A stretch of 64,000 bases of DNA from Capitulum mitella (GCA_030062745.1 CP099839.1:34691293-34755292); one strand, 5' to 3'. Shown: positions 22,884-34,216, counted from the first letter of the stretch. The notes: generated from the letters alone by a model not told the origin. Numbers and translations: made by a program.

Positions 22884-23660
22884 CGTAAAAAGGTGCCCTC
22901 TACTTGTGTATCAAGTTCCAGTTTGATATCAGGTTGGGTCACGGAGCTATGACCTAAAATGTCAATGCGCGTACCCTATATCGCAATAGCCATAAAATGA
23001 AATTTTTTAAATAGAGTGAATTCAAATGATTGAAAACGTTCACAGATAATATCAAATCCACAAGAGATCATCCAAAATGACTCCAAGGTCACTGGAGGTC
23101 ATTTAAGGTAAAACGTCGGAAGTTGATCTAAAAAACGTGTGACTATGACAGTTCCCCCTTTTTCATGTCCCTGGCACCGCCTATGCTAACATTATACAAA
23201 CATCGTAATGCGATTTGTACTTCTTTAGCATAACATGACTAGCAGAAGCAAAAAAAGTGTTTTTGCCTTTTTTGTTCATTCAGTTGTTAAAAAACTAATC
23301 CTCCTATTTTTGAAACCCTGTGAACGCCCATGAATTTTCTCAAAATTTCAGATGTGTGTACCAATGGTAAAAGTCTCATCCATAATCTCTCGATCCATGC
23401 CAGTTTCATCGAAATCGGTCCATAAACAACGGAGTTATGACAAGTCCAAAAATGCCCCCCATTTTGACATTTTTGCCCCCTGTATCCACACCTTTGAAAA
23501 TTTTCAAAGTTTCGTTTTATGAAAATGTAGTTCACGTCATGGTCAATCGATCGCCGTTTGTTGCGATGAAATCGGATGTGTAGTTTTTGAGATCTCGGGG
23601 GGGGGCCGAATCCGCCCCTGCCGGGAATCGACCATACCGTTTAGCCCTCCGGGAATAGGG
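22391..23660 (-). mobile_element. TA1-B, complete element nested in TA1-F
   Basis: Starts CCCTATTCCCGGCAGGGG and ends CCCTCCGGGAATAGGG. TTGA (decayed TTAA) at 22387-22390 and TTAA at 23661-23664. It is the inverse of TA1-A over its full length. The GGGCCGAATCCGCCCC hairpin and GAGATCTCG lie at the right (element-left) end. It carries a long TA microsatellite that TA1-A and TA1-E lack. No coding capacity. Confidence 0.88.
22808..22881. repeat. (TA)n microsatellite inside TA1-B
   Basis: About 35 TA units. At the same position TA1-A and TA1-E have only CATATATATTCC, so the run grew inside this copy. Confidence 0.95.
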
Positions 23661-23664
23661 TTAA

Positions 23665-23828
23665 AAATGCCAGTTCAAATATTTTGAACGGTTTTGAAAC
23701 ACTACAAAATGGATGCAAGGTCATTCCAAGTGACTCTGAGGTACTTTAAGTTCATTCAGGTCAAAGGCCGTAAGGTGACCTGATGGGCATGTGAACATAT
23801 TTCCCCTTTTTCATCTTGCTGGCGTCAT
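23665..23828 (-). mobile_element. TA1-F, second piece
   Basis: Matches inverse TA1 (TTTTGAACGGTTTTGAAAC, AAGGTCATTCCAAGTGACT, TTTCCCCTTTTTCAT, CTGGCG) and is cut by the palindromic element at TTAT 23829-23832. Clearly more diverged from TA1-A than TA1-B is. Confidence 0.7.
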
Positions 23829-23832
23829 TTAT

Positions 23833-26066
23833 GGGTCATTCCACGTAAGATCGCACAAGATTGGGCACTTTTTGACCCGACCCCATTCAATTTTGATGAA
23901 CTTTGGTAGGCTCGTGGTACCCTTGGAAAAAAGACATCCACCAATTTCCAGTCCTGGGTGACCTCTGAGGTCAGAGGTGCACGTCATAAAGGTCGCCGAT
24001 TTTCACAGACATTGCGTGTTTCAAATACCCAGAACTCTGTGACAGATCGTCACAGAAAAGTGCGATTAGTTTAGCTGGATGCAGAAATGCTCCAGCTTTC
24101 ATAAGTGGGTGAATTTTTCCTTGATCCCGTTATGATCGTTGACCTTACTATGTCCTATCAAGCATTTTCGGGTTGGACCATGTTTTGCTGTCCTGATCTT
24201 TGCAGAAATGTAGCGCAACAAGTGCTATAGTATCTGCAATAAGGGTGACAGAAACACTTCTGGGTAAATTCAAAATTTCCTTGGATATCTCAACTTATGT
24301 AATGCGAAGCGGTGCTTGAGAAGTATGCGCTGAGGATATCTGACGAATGTTGGTTGATTTCGTGCCTTTCGTTTGTCTGGTTATGTCACAGTTTTGTGTG
24401 CACAATGCCCTGCTTCTGTACTACATACCTGTTTAACCTTAAGTTAGTTCACCCAAAAGGTCAAGGTTCGAGGGTCATGATACCTCACCACCAGTCGATC
24501 CCCTGCCATCCAGATTCGACATGTACTTTTTTCTCCGCTTTCTAACGAAGGTGCGTTAATCCGATGTTATTGGACTCTAAAGCCAACTAAAAGAATCTTA
24601 GCCGTGCTTTGGGGCCATTTCAAGGTCGGCCGAGATCACTGACCTTGATTGGCCGTGGGCGAGCTATGATGGGCATAAATGTAATTTTTAGGTTACTCAT
24701 TCTGAGTGTCACATTTATTCGCACGAATGCAATGCTTGCGACACCACGTTCTTGAAAAGCTCGAGCTGTTGTTGCAACTTGCTGTGTGTACAAGTACACG
24801 ATACGTGTTTTCCAACGCACGGATTCAAGGAATGATGTCATTACTAAAAAATAGACGCCCTCTAGGGGACATAGAAGAAATTTGTGATACGTTGTTATTC
24901 TGATGACTGAAAAGCATATCAGAAATTTGGAATCAGTGCCCTACAAAACTTAAAGCCATGTCCATGTCAATGACATAGAATGATTTTGAACGAGCTATGG
25001 AAGACGTAGCATTTTGTTTTTTTTAGGGCACCGATTCCGCATTTCTCATATATTTGTCACATCACATTATTCACACATGAATTTCTTCCATGTCCCTAGA
25101 GGGCGCTTACTTTCATTAATGACGCCATTCCTTGCATCCATAGGTCGGAAAATGCTTATCGTGTATTTGTGCACGCCGCCAGTTGCAACAACAGCTCCAG
25201 CTTTTCCAGAAAGATGTTCGCAGCATTGCATTCATGCGAATAAATGTGACATTCGGAATGAGTACCCTAGGAATTAAATCCATGGTCGTCATAGTTCGTC
25301 CAAGGCCAAACAAGGTCAGTAAACCCGGTAAAACCCGGCTGACCTTCAAATGGTCCTGAAACACGGCTAAAATTACTTTAGTTGGTTTTAGTGACCGATA
25401 ACATTGGATAAACAAACTTTCGTTAAAAAGTGGAGAAAAGGCACATGTCAAACGTCGGTGACAGATGGTCGACTGATGATGAGGCGGCATGTCCTTTAAA
25501 TTTTGACCCGTTAGGTGAATTAATTTAAGGTTGAGCAGACGTGCAGTTAACAAGCAGGGCATTCTACGCATCAAATGTAGCATAATTAGAGAAACGCAAG
25601 GCACGAAATCAACTAACATTCGTCAAATAGCCTTAGAACATATTTCTCAAGCGTTTCTTGGCATTACATAGGTTGAGTTATCTATAACAAAAGTTGGAAT
25701 TTCCCCAGAAATGTTTTTTTGTCACATTTACTGCAGATACCACGGCGTCTGTTGTACTACATTTTCGCGAAGATCGAAAGGGCAAAACATAGTCAAATAA
25801 AAAAATTCTTCATTTGATATGGGTCAAAGCTCATCGCGAGGTCATCGGAAAAATCGACCCATTTCTGAAAGTTGGAATATTTCTGCATCCAACTAAGCTA
25901 TTTGCCTTTTTTCTAGGACGATTCATCACCAAGTTCAAGGCATCTAAATACTGCATTGTCTGTGAAAACCGGTGACATTTCGTGACCTGTAACTTTGACC
26001 TCAGAGATCATTCCGGGACTAAAAGGGGCCGGGGCAACTCTAGTGCGATTTGACGAGGAATGGCCC
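23833..26066. mobile_element. 2.2-kb palindromic foldback element
   Basis: Left arm 23833-24950 and right arm 25016-26066 are inverted copies over their whole length. Paired landmarks: TGACGAATGT at 24341 with ACATTCGTCA at 25616, TCTAGGGGAC at 24861 with GTCCCTAGA at 25092, GTGCCCTA at 24936 with TAGGGCAC at 25024. The arms end in GGGTCATTCCACGT and, inverted, GGGCCATTCCTCGT. Both outer flanks are TTAT (23829-23832, 26067-26070), a probable 4-bp target duplication. The loop is about 65 bp. No coding capacity is recognised. A related single arm lies at 32983-33300. Confidence 0.85.
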
Positions 26067-26070
26067 TTAT

Positions 26071-26430
26071 GCCACCATTATACAACCAACGTAATACGAT
26101 TTGCACATCTTAAGTATAACATCACTACTTCAGGCTAAAAAATGACCTTAAGCTTTTATTTTCATTTAAGTTCTCAAAATTCCGACAGTACGAACAAAAG
26201 AGAAAATTCTGGCTGATTAGCTCTCATTATTTGACATTTGCATTGAACTCGGGAGCTAAAAATCGGAGTTATGACATGTTAAAAACAGCCCTTTCTTGCT
26301 CTCCATGCGTCCGCCCTTCGCAGGATTTTCAAAACTTCAGCTAAGAAATATGTAGTTTACGCCATGGAAAAGCGATTGCCGGTCCTTGCGATCAAATCGA
26401 ACGGGTTGGAATATCTCGATATTTTAGGAG
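26071..26430 (-). mobile_element. TA1-F, third piece
   Basis: Continues the TA1 interior after the palindrome (GCCACCATTATACAA, TTTGCACATCTTAAGTATAAC, TAGTTTACGCCATGG, GATCAAATCGAACGGG). The terminal hairpin and TTAA are not recognisable, so the element end is lost or too diverged. Confidence 0.6.
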
Positions 26431-26561
26431 AGCGGAACTGAATAAGCCTCCTCCGTACGGAAATGCATCCTAGCATTATGGTACAGGAATATGATTAAGT
26501 TCGTCCCACTTGTGCGTTAGGTTACAGCGCTCCACTTCAGCGAAGATCTGGGAAACCATAC

Positions 26562-26699
26562 TTCGAAGGTCCTGGCTGCCGTACCCAGATTATGAACGTC
26601 ACTTCTGCCATCGATTACCACAGCATGAGTGTTTGCAGGATCCAGAAGCCCGCGGTCTATGGCATCACGAACCACACGCGTTTCATCAAAAGCCGTACA
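26562..26699 (-). CDS. possible exon with plakin-repeat-like peptide
   Basis: A minus-strand open stretch of 46 codons lies between an acceptor-like CCATTTAG and a donor-like GTATGG. The peptide contains TRVVRDAIDRGLLDPANTH, which recalls the plectin/plakin repeat pattern (L-x-x-AI-x-x-GLID-x-x-T). One match of this length is weak evidence and no second repeat or neighbouring exon is seen. It could equally be chance or a decayed gene fragment. Confidence 0.2.
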
Positions 26700-26734
26700 C
26701 TAAATGGGGTTTCCATGAAGTACCCAGGCCATTG

Positions 26735-28490
26735 ATGTAGCGACGCTTACTCGTTCAGCTTACATCCTTTGTCTGGTGACAGTTCGGTCTTGCACGAAAT
26801 GCGTAAATTAACAGTGAACTGTTATAATGATCGGAACTTTTCAACAATGCACTATTTGCTGGCGCTTCGTGAGCTGCTTAAGTCTCTCATGAAATGAAAT
26901 TTAAATTTCATGAAATTAAATCTCTCTCATGACAGGCAAGTGACCTGCACATTGTTTGCTAAGTGAATCAAAGTTGAATCGATTCACGCATGCCTTGGGA
27001 TCGTAACTGAGTCGATTCAGTAAAAAGCATGCGGTTTATCTGAATTAGAATCGATTCCCAGTTCTGAAAATTAGGTAGTGAATTGTTTCACCTCAACTGA
27101 ATCTAGAGCAAATTTGATCACTGCGACCATCGGCATGTGGATGTCTAGTACCGGCTCGCTGTGAGGTTTCTTTGGGAATCTCAGTGTTAACAATTTTTCG
27201 CTTTTTTAATGTCGCCATGATATAATCAACCATAAGTGCACATTTCACCGGATTGCTCCATTTCTGTCCTCGGCGGACGAGGAAGTGGTTGCATCCCCCC
27301 CCTCCTTGAAAGTTTTTCTTCGATTGCCAGTAAACGGCATGTGTTCTGTTGTCACAAAACTGAACAACGTTGTTACCATTGCATATTTCCGGTTCCACCA
27401 ACACAGTCTATGGACAAAAAAAGTCTAAAACTTCATCATGTGAGATCTGAGCTTACTCGATAGCCGACTGAACACATATCTTGAACATTAAGCAATAAAT
27501 CTTGAAACGACAAGGACAAAGTATTTCTTCCTGAAAATCAATCATACTGCCTAAAAAGCGTCATAAATATTCTATTCGCAGGGAACGACGCACATGTTGG
27601 ACATTTTTTCATTATCATGGCCATTCAGCTTCATGACACTGTTGCGCGTCGGCCGCGGCCGATCCATTGTTTGGCTGCAGAATATTGCTGCTATCTCAGC
27701 AATGTATCGGCCGGTCCCGCTGACAGGGAAAATCAATACAGAGGAGTGGGGTATCTCGCACTAGGCCCTCTGCGGACCGTGCAGTTATCAGCATACAGCC
27801 GTTCCGAAAACTTCTGCTTCCGCCTGTTGCGGTCGGTTGTGATTCACCGCGAAACATAAGGGATAAACACGTACCCCGCTCGGTCGTTATTAGATGATCC
27901 CTAAATTGGGCCTCTATGTAATGCTACATAACGCAGCTACAGCAGAAAATTTGCTGACATGTGTGATCTGGAAACTAACGGCAAAGAAATAAGCGTATTA
28001 TTCAACATATTCATGCTGAACAGCACACCTCAGCAAGCCTGACTCAGTGTCTGGCACACCAATTCCGCTCTCAAATCTGCTTAATTTCTGCCATAATTTC
28101 GTAGTGAACGTTAGCCACCCACGGAGTCCATGCAACAAGCGGCATTTAGCACGGGCTCTGACCCCCCACATCGCCCTACCAAATCATCCCGATAAAACGT
28201 ATTCGATTAGCGTTCAGTATCGTAAAATCAGACGAAGTATTTCTGGGATAACGAGTGGGCAGTTACTTTTTGGACAAAACTAAGTACATTCTTTCATACT
28301 ATTGCTTCGTATGCGATAGCTCTACCAAACTTCGGATGCGAATAGCGCACAATAACGTCGTGTCAGTTTTTCACACCAGAGCACCAGAGCAGTTTGTTCT
28401 CCCCGAAACGATCTGCAACTCGCGCTCGCTCGATGACCCCCATTCCTACCCCATCCCTTTTGGCCGAACCTCATCGCCAGTGTTTGATAC
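26735..28490. other. no gene recognised; a hAT-like terminus near 27048
   Basis: GAATCGATTCCCAGTTCTG at 27048-27066 resembles the end of a hAT element, and related AATCGATT-rich DNA occurs at 20800-20950, but no paired end or duplication was found. The remainder shows nothing. Confidence 0.35.
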
Positions 28491-28499
28491 CAGTAACCG

Positions 28500-29022
28500 G
28501 CATCATACACTTCAGCTGCATTTCAAAGGTGACCATGATTTGGTAACACTGGAAGTTCTCAATGAGACGCAATAGTGGCAGATCGGATGGGTTGTTCTCC
28601 CGGCCCATAACAGACTCGTTTGCTTCTTCCAACAAGCGTGGCGTGTCCCGGGCTTAGTGAGCGGCAGCAAAGTCTGACCAGAAGGTACGGCCTCCATCGG
28701 GGAGACGTAGAGCTGTGGAAGGTAGTAATACCTGCCGCTGACATTGTGATAGGCTGCGCGGTACACACAAGCACAAATAGAACCTACTGCACATCGCGTC
28801 CCGTTTGTCGACAAGATAGCCATCCACATCGGAAATTTCCAGAGAAATTTCCCGATGGACGATATTGCCCTTCTCTTGGGAAGTATTTTCCTTGTCCAAG
28901 ATAACAGCCCCGGTTGCATGGTATATCATTCCCATCATATGTGAAAACATCTCTCGTCGGTCACGGCCGTTATAATGTCCATGCCTCCACCCGCCATTAA
29001 CATTCCTCGAAACGGACGGCAC
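28500..29022 (-). pseudogene. unrecognised decayed reading frame
   Basis: One minus-strand frame from the ATG at 29022 to about 28500 has a single stop (28654-28656). Before it runs a 122-codon ORF with MFSHMMGMIYHATGAVILDK and GNIVHREISLEISDVDGYL; after it runs LLEEANESVMGRENNPSD and LRLIENFQCYQIMVTFEMQL. Residue composition and continuity on both sides of the stop look coding rather than random. I do not recognise a family, a signal peptide or membrane segment. It may be an exon, a processed pseudogene or an internal part of a transposon. Confidence 0.3.
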
Positions 29023-29162
29023 AAGCGTGAGTTTTGGGTCTTCTTCTATTTAAGTCTTACCTAAGGTGTCTTAAGTTGCGTGCTTTTCCTTTCATGCCTT
29101 TAAATGATGCCTATTCGATAGATGATTTCATTGCTCGTTATGATTGGGACACACCTATTTAA

Positions 29163-30348
29163 CGGGGAGCGACTGACCGCCGCCTGAGGTTTTTCCAAGA
29201 TCGCAATAGAACCAACAAACACAGCGCCACCAAACTTTCTGTATCTTTTGCTTTAGTGTTTTTACGCCTTGCATCAAATTTTTGATCTCAGGTCATGTAA
29301 GGTGTCTGACCTAGGTAATGTCAAATAGACCAATGTCCAAAGAAAAGTTTAGCGCCCTGTAACATTATCGCAAAACACGATATCAAAACAAAACTTTCAT
29401 GGGTTAGAAATTTTGATAAATGCAGCAAATCTGCTATCTCAGTCTTTCAGAGATGTTCGGGTCATTGACCTAAGGTCAAGCCCGTTTTCAACAGAGGTCG
29501 TCGTTTTTTTTCGAAAATTGACGAAATTTTTTTTAAAAACAATTTGAGTGTGGGGAGATCCAGACATCCAATTTCCGCCAATGAGTAAAGTTTCAACCAC
29601 CTCCGGCCACTGACTTGAGGTCAGGTCACGAATAACTGTTGCGAGTCAAAATGCACTGCCAACAAAATCGGCGATGAATGACTCAGATCGGATTGAAAAT
29701 GGCAGAACTGGCTCGCACAGGTGCAAGTAATACCAAGAAGTTCAAAAAATTTCAAAAATTGCATATTTTGGGAACAAACAGACTTTTGCGAATAAAGCTT
29801 CGCCAATTGTGTAGATTGATAACTACTGAGTTTTCCAAATTTAAGCATGAGAAATCATCCCAAGAACCAATGGGATCAAAAAACAACAACTGAAGTGACA
29901 TATTTCGCGAAAGTAAAAGAACACTTAAATTACTTCCCGTTAATTTCATACCGCTTTTGTCGACGGCGCCCACCGACAGCGTTGCGAAAATCACCGTGTC
30001 TTTAACTCAACGTCTCCGTGTACATATTAAAAAAATCAGAGAAATAAGAAGTGTGTCGGCATCTGCGGACTTTTACCTGTCCGCTGGTGCCTTTATCTAC
30101 ACGTTATTAGTCGCAGCCCTTGGAATTAAGGTCGTTTCTCCGTTTCATGCAGGCGGCTATGAGAAACCATATATAGGGCGTAAATGGCTTGCATATTATC
30201 CAAAACTAAACATGGGACCAATTCCCAGCTCTACTCGTCACCAGCTTTCCGACAGTGTGCTTATTTTTATCGTGTGACTAACTGTTGGTGAGTTAGAGGG
30301 GGCGGTCAACGCCCCCCCCCCCGCTAGTCGAGCGTGCATGGCCCAGGG
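29163..30348 (+). mobile_element. TA2-c, TTAA-bounded element
   Basis: A 1186-bp element with TTAA at 29159-29162 and TTAC at 30349-30352. It begins CGGGGAGCGACTGACC and ends GTGCATGGCCCAGGG. It shares with TA2-e the CCTGAGGTTTTTCC block, TTGACCTAAGGTCAAGCCC near 29465, GAGGTCAGGTCACGAATAAC near 29620, AAAATGGCAGAACTGGC near 29697 and the TATATAGGGCGTAAAT block near 30170. The subterminal hairpin at the right (GGGGGCGGTCAACGCCCCCC) is complete. No coding capacity. Confidence 0.85.
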
Positions 30349-30659
30349 TTACTTGGTGACAGCCCGGCCTAGATCTCCCTCATCTCGACGACTCTTCCCC
30401 CGCCCCATTTTACAGCTTGGTCTACATTTTCTGTCCCTGGTTTGCCTGAGTAACATCTCCTCTGATCTTCAGCTTGGTATTGCTGGTTTATAAATTTGGC
30501 CTGGGCATAACCATTCTGTGTTTCCGTTTTCCCACTAAGGCGGAATAACCTGACGGGATATTCACCCCCCCCGTACAGACGGGTCAAGCAGTTTCACAAA
30601 ACATCGTCACTGTTGCTACGTACTCCTCTTATGCATCATGACAACTTTTCGTAATTTAT

Positions 30660-30725
30660 TTTGCCAGGGGCGAAGCCAGGTCAGGTTTTTGGGAAGTACC
30701 TCAGCCCACATTTTTGGCAATGCCT
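30660..30725 (-). mobile_element. TA1-related fragment
   Basis: GCCAGGGGCGAAGCCAGG, then TTTTTGGGAAGTACCTCAGCC, resembles the inner part of TA1-B at 22548-22610 (AGGGGCGGAGCCAGGCAACG...). Too short to classify further. Confidence 0.45.
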
Positions 30726-30733
30726 TAGGTTTA

Positions 30734-31264
30734 CCCGTCCCCGACTGGGGGCAGTTGACTCCTCCCCTGAGGTTTTTCTGGCATTGCGAGAGAACCAACA
30801 AACACAGAGTCAGTCCTAACGCTTTTAGGGGAAGACGGATTCGCCTGAGTGTCTCAGGAGTGACAGAATGCAATAAACGCAACAACTTGTATATCTCGGA
30901 TTTTTTGGGGAAAATGGATTGCCATTTTGATGACCTGGTGCCAGGACACTTTTGGGTTTTTCTTTAGATTTGGTTCCTCAGCTATCGTCAAAAACATGGC
31001 TAATGGCATATGTTACCATCATATTAAAAGAACACGCGTGACTTTGGCTCAGGTCATGACCTCCGATATGGGTAATTGTTTCCCGCAGCACAAAAAAAAT
31101 TTTGCTGCGTGAAAAAACAGCTGGTGTGTACGACTGGCGTAAGACAAGGCACTGAAAGCTTGTTGCTGACAAAAAACCTGAAAAATCGGATATCTCCTAA
31201 ACAAAAAGTTGTGCTTATCTGTTTAGGAGATATCTCATAATGCCTCGGGGGGGGGGGGCGGGCA
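30734..31264 (+). mobile_element. TA2-f, short TTAA-bounded derivative
   Basis: Starts CCCGTCCCCGACTGGGGG after TTTA (30730-30733), with the TA2 left-end block through GCGAGAGAACCAACAAACAC. The interior then differs from TA2. It ends with a long G-run and GGGCA against TTAA 31265-31268. That TTAA is also the left boundary of TA1-C. No coding capacity. Confidence 0.55.
31189..31234. other. perfect 15-bp stem hairpin
   Basis: GATATCTCCTAAACA (31189-31203) pairs perfectly with TGTTTAGGAGATATC (31220-31234) across a 16-nt loop. It sits about 30 bp inside the right end of TA2-f. No U-tract follows, so a simple terminator is not indicated. Confidence 0.8.
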
Positions 31265-31268
31265 TTAA

Positions 31269-32664
31269 CCCTAATCCTGGAGGTCTAAATGGTATAGCCG
31301 ATTCCCGACAGGGGGTGGATTCGCCCCCTCCTCTGAGATCTCGAGAACTTCTCATTCGATTTCTTTGCAACAAGAAACAATCGACTCTCTATGACGTAAA
31401 CTACGTTTTTATGAACAAAGTTTTGAAAATCTCGAAAAGGTGGATACAAGGGGCAAAAAAGTCAAGATAGAGATATTTGTTATTTGCCATAACTCCGTTG
31501 TTTATGGACTAATCTTGCTGGAACTGGCACAAATCGAGAGCTCATCGATAGGACTTTCCCCATTTGTCCATACGTAAGGAATTCAGGGAAAATTGATAGG
31601 CGCTCACGGGGTTTCGAAAATGGAAGGAAAACTTCTTAAAAAAACAGATTCAGTAGACAAGTTTAAAATACTTCGCTATTTCTTTACTCATGTAATACTT
31701 AAGAAGTACGGATCTTGTTACATTGTTTGTATAATGCTAGCAAAGGCGGCGCCAGGGACATGAAGAAACGAGAAATGTCATAGTCGCATGTTCTTCAGGT
31801 CAACTTACGACCTTTGACCCTAAACGATCCCAAATGACCTCAGTGTCACATGAAATGACCTCGAGCTCATTTCATAGTGTTTGAAAACGTTTCCAATAAT
31901 TTGGATTCGCTATATTTCTAAACATCCTGTTTATGGCTGTCGTGATATAGGGTACGGTCACGAACATTTTAGGTCATGGCTCAGTGACCCGACCTAATAT
32001 AATACTGAAGCTTGATGCACAGGTAGAGGGCACTCTTAAGTTTCATGAACTCTGGATTTTGCATTATAAGAAATAACACCAAAAATATTCGCCTAAAACA
32101 AAATTTCGAGTTCTGACTGACCATTCAAAATGACGCTAAATTAACAAAATTGTTTTTCTATGCTTGCCCAGCTGTTTATCTATAAACCGTATGAGCTTTG
32201 AAGCCCTATCTTAAAACCCTACATTTGGCAACCATTTTTTGTCTGCCTTCAGCAGTGCCAAAAAATCTCCTGAGATACTTCCCAAAAACTTAGCCTTACT
32301 CCACTCCTGAACAAGAGGTTGGCGTAACGTAGTGGTTACCACGCTCGCCTTGTGGCCGAAAGGTCCCCGGTTCGAGTCCGCGTAATAGCAACGTTTCGCC
32401 GTCCCTCGCGACAACTGGCGTGAAAGGTTGCGACGCGAGATGACCCAGGCAGTCGAGAGCATCGTCAAATAATCCAAGAACCAAATCAAAGCAACCACTT
32501 CTGAACAACACAAAATTACGAAAATTTGACGCGGTACGTAGAAACAATAGGTAGGAAAGTTTACAAAGTTCCTTGAAGCAGCTTGAAATCCCTGGAGTTG
32601 GCAAGCAAAAAAAAATGGAGTAGGCGGATTCCGCCCCCCCCCCCCTCCGCTGCCGGGAATAGGA
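31269..32664 (+). mobile_element. TA1-C, TTAA-bounded element carrying a SINE
   Basis: Starts CCCTAATCCTGGAGG and ends CCGGGAATAGGA between TTAA 31265-31268 and TTAA 32665-32668. It matches TA1-A in order: GAGATCTCGAGAAC, the GGCGCCAGGGACATG block, CATTTTAGGTCATGGCTC, and the CCAAAAACTTAGCC block. It is longer than TA1-A mainly because of the SINE at 32315-32497. No coding capacity. Confidence 0.85.
32315..32497 (+). repeat. tRNA-derived SINE (SINE-A), copy 2, with target duplication
   Basis: Head GGCGTAACGTAGTGGTTACC with box B GGTTCGAGTCC, then the body shared with 13850-13995 (TTTCGCCGTCCCTCGCGACA, GGCGTGAAAGGTTGCGACG). The flanks CTCCTGAACAA (32304-32314) and CTTCTGAACAA (32498-32508) form an 11-bp target duplication with one mismatch. 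The internal pol III promoter boxes explain transcription; movement would need a partner LINE. Confidence 0.82.
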
Positions 32665-32982
32665 TTAAACGTCCCCCGTCAATGGTGGGTTAACCGCGTG
32701 CATTGGTCATCCCAGCCATTGTAAAATTGCGTTCGTTTCCGTTTCCTTGCTTTATATATTGTATTTAATTTATCAGTGTAAGTAATTTGGGGGCAAACCT
32801 ACTTTCGTGGAGTCTCCCATGGGAACTAAACTTGCTTTGGATTCATTACGGAAAATAACATTTGAAAAAAGGTCGACAAAAATTATTAACTTTATTAACT
32901 GAGTCATTCGTCCGTCGTGACTAAAAACAGCAGTTTTCAGTCACAACAGTCACAATGGCTTCTTGATTTACTCATCGGTCAT

Positions 32983-33300
32983 TCCATGTCAAATCACACA
33001 AGAATTGACCCGACCTCCTTCAATTTACATGAAATTTGGTAGGCTCATGGCACCTATCGAAAAATGGCCAGCCATACATTATTAGCCTAGGGCGACCTCT
33101 CAGGTCAAAGTTTCAAGTTATGAAAGGCCAACGATTTTTACACACATTGCATGATTCCAATACCAATAACTCGGTGGAAGATTGCCACAGAAAGGTGCAA
33201 TAAGTGTCATTTCAAAGAGAAATGCTCAACTTTTGTAAATTGGTTCATTTTTTGGTCATTTAGGAGTGGCCTTTGACCTGACCAGGTCACAATGCACATT
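32983..33300 (+). mobile_element. single arm related to the palindromic element
   Basis: Starts GGTCATTCCATGTCAAATCAC and follows the left arm of 23833-26066 (TTTGGTAGGCTCATGGCACC, GACCTCTCAGGTCA, ACACATTGCATG, CAGAAAGGTGCAATAAG). It is cut near TTAA 33308-33311 where TA3 sequence starts. Confidence 0.65.
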
Positions 33301-33311
33301 TTCAATTTTAA

Positions 33312-34025
33312 CACGCGCACTGAAAGGAGGGCACTTTTTTGCCACCCACCTGCTTTTCTTGAAAATCTCGAGAACGGGACGGAGCTGGTCTCTGCTACTT
33401 TGTGACATTTATGACAATTCAATATCCCGCCGATTGACGGAAAAAAGTTGAAAATCGGCCAGAAATTTTTGAAGTCTAAAGCACTTATACTCAAACAAAT
33501 ATAACGAAAACAGATACCGCTGACAGATGGGAACTTTGGGAAAGGACTAGCGTTCTACGTAAGATTACCATTTGAACATAATCGACTGACATCATTTGGG
33601 CAGAAGTGATGGATGTACTAAGACCAAAGCCAGAGTCTATAAAGGTCAGGGCCATCAAAAGTGAAGGTCAGCTAGCTTGCAACTTGATTCAGATTTATTT
33701 TACAATATGTCGGTTTGTCTGAAAAATGCATTCGAAGACCAGAATCAGTAAGGATCAAGGCCATCAAAGGTCAAGGTCAATCAGCTTATGACCTGATCCA
33801 GATCTGCTTTGCAACATGTCGGTTTGTACGAAAAATGCATTCAAACGCCCTAATAGAAACATGTTTGCGCACATTGAGACGCTTATTTGTACCAGGGTCA
33901 GTGAAAGTCAATGTCATCAAAGGTGAAGGTCAACTATCTTGTGACGTGATCCAGATTTTCTTTGCGACATGTCGATTTGTGTGAAATATGCATTCAAAGA
34001 GCAGAATAAAAACACATTTGACGCA
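33312..34025 (-). mobile_element. TA3, copy 2 (partial)
   Basis: Begins after TTAA 33308-33311 with CACGCGCACTGAAAGGAGGG and a G/C-run hairpin (GGGCACTTTTTTGCCACCC). It is the inverse of 45519 down to about 44700, including three AGGTCA-containing tandem units (GGTCAAGGTCA, TGACCTGATCCAGAT, CATGTCGGTTTGT). The far end is lost in AT-rich DNA near 34030. Confidence 0.7.
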
Positions 34026-34027
34026 TT

Positions 34028-34095
34028 GATAAGTTTATAATATATATTATAATATACATTAAATATATAGTATATCCATACATATATAATTTCTA
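34028..34095. repeat. AT-rich low-complexity run
   Basis: Irregular TATA/ATAT DNA bordering TA3 copy 2. Confidence 0.8.
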
Positions 34096-34216
34096 CGTTT
34101 TGCAACAATAAAATCATGTAATCGTGTTCCTTATAATGCAATTACTTAAGCTCAAACAGTTAACATAAAACCTACTTTGGATCAAAGACTTCATCCACGG
34201 TCAATGACCTCGCTCC

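Noticed and set aside
20800-27066. One large hAT element between AATCGATTC-rich ends
   Set aside because: The two ends are not clear inverted repeats and no 8-bp duplication was found.
27250-27400. Very diverged TA2 left end (CCCCCCCTCCTTGAAAGTTTTT)
   Set aside because: Similarity to the TA2 block is too weak and no TTAA boundary is present.
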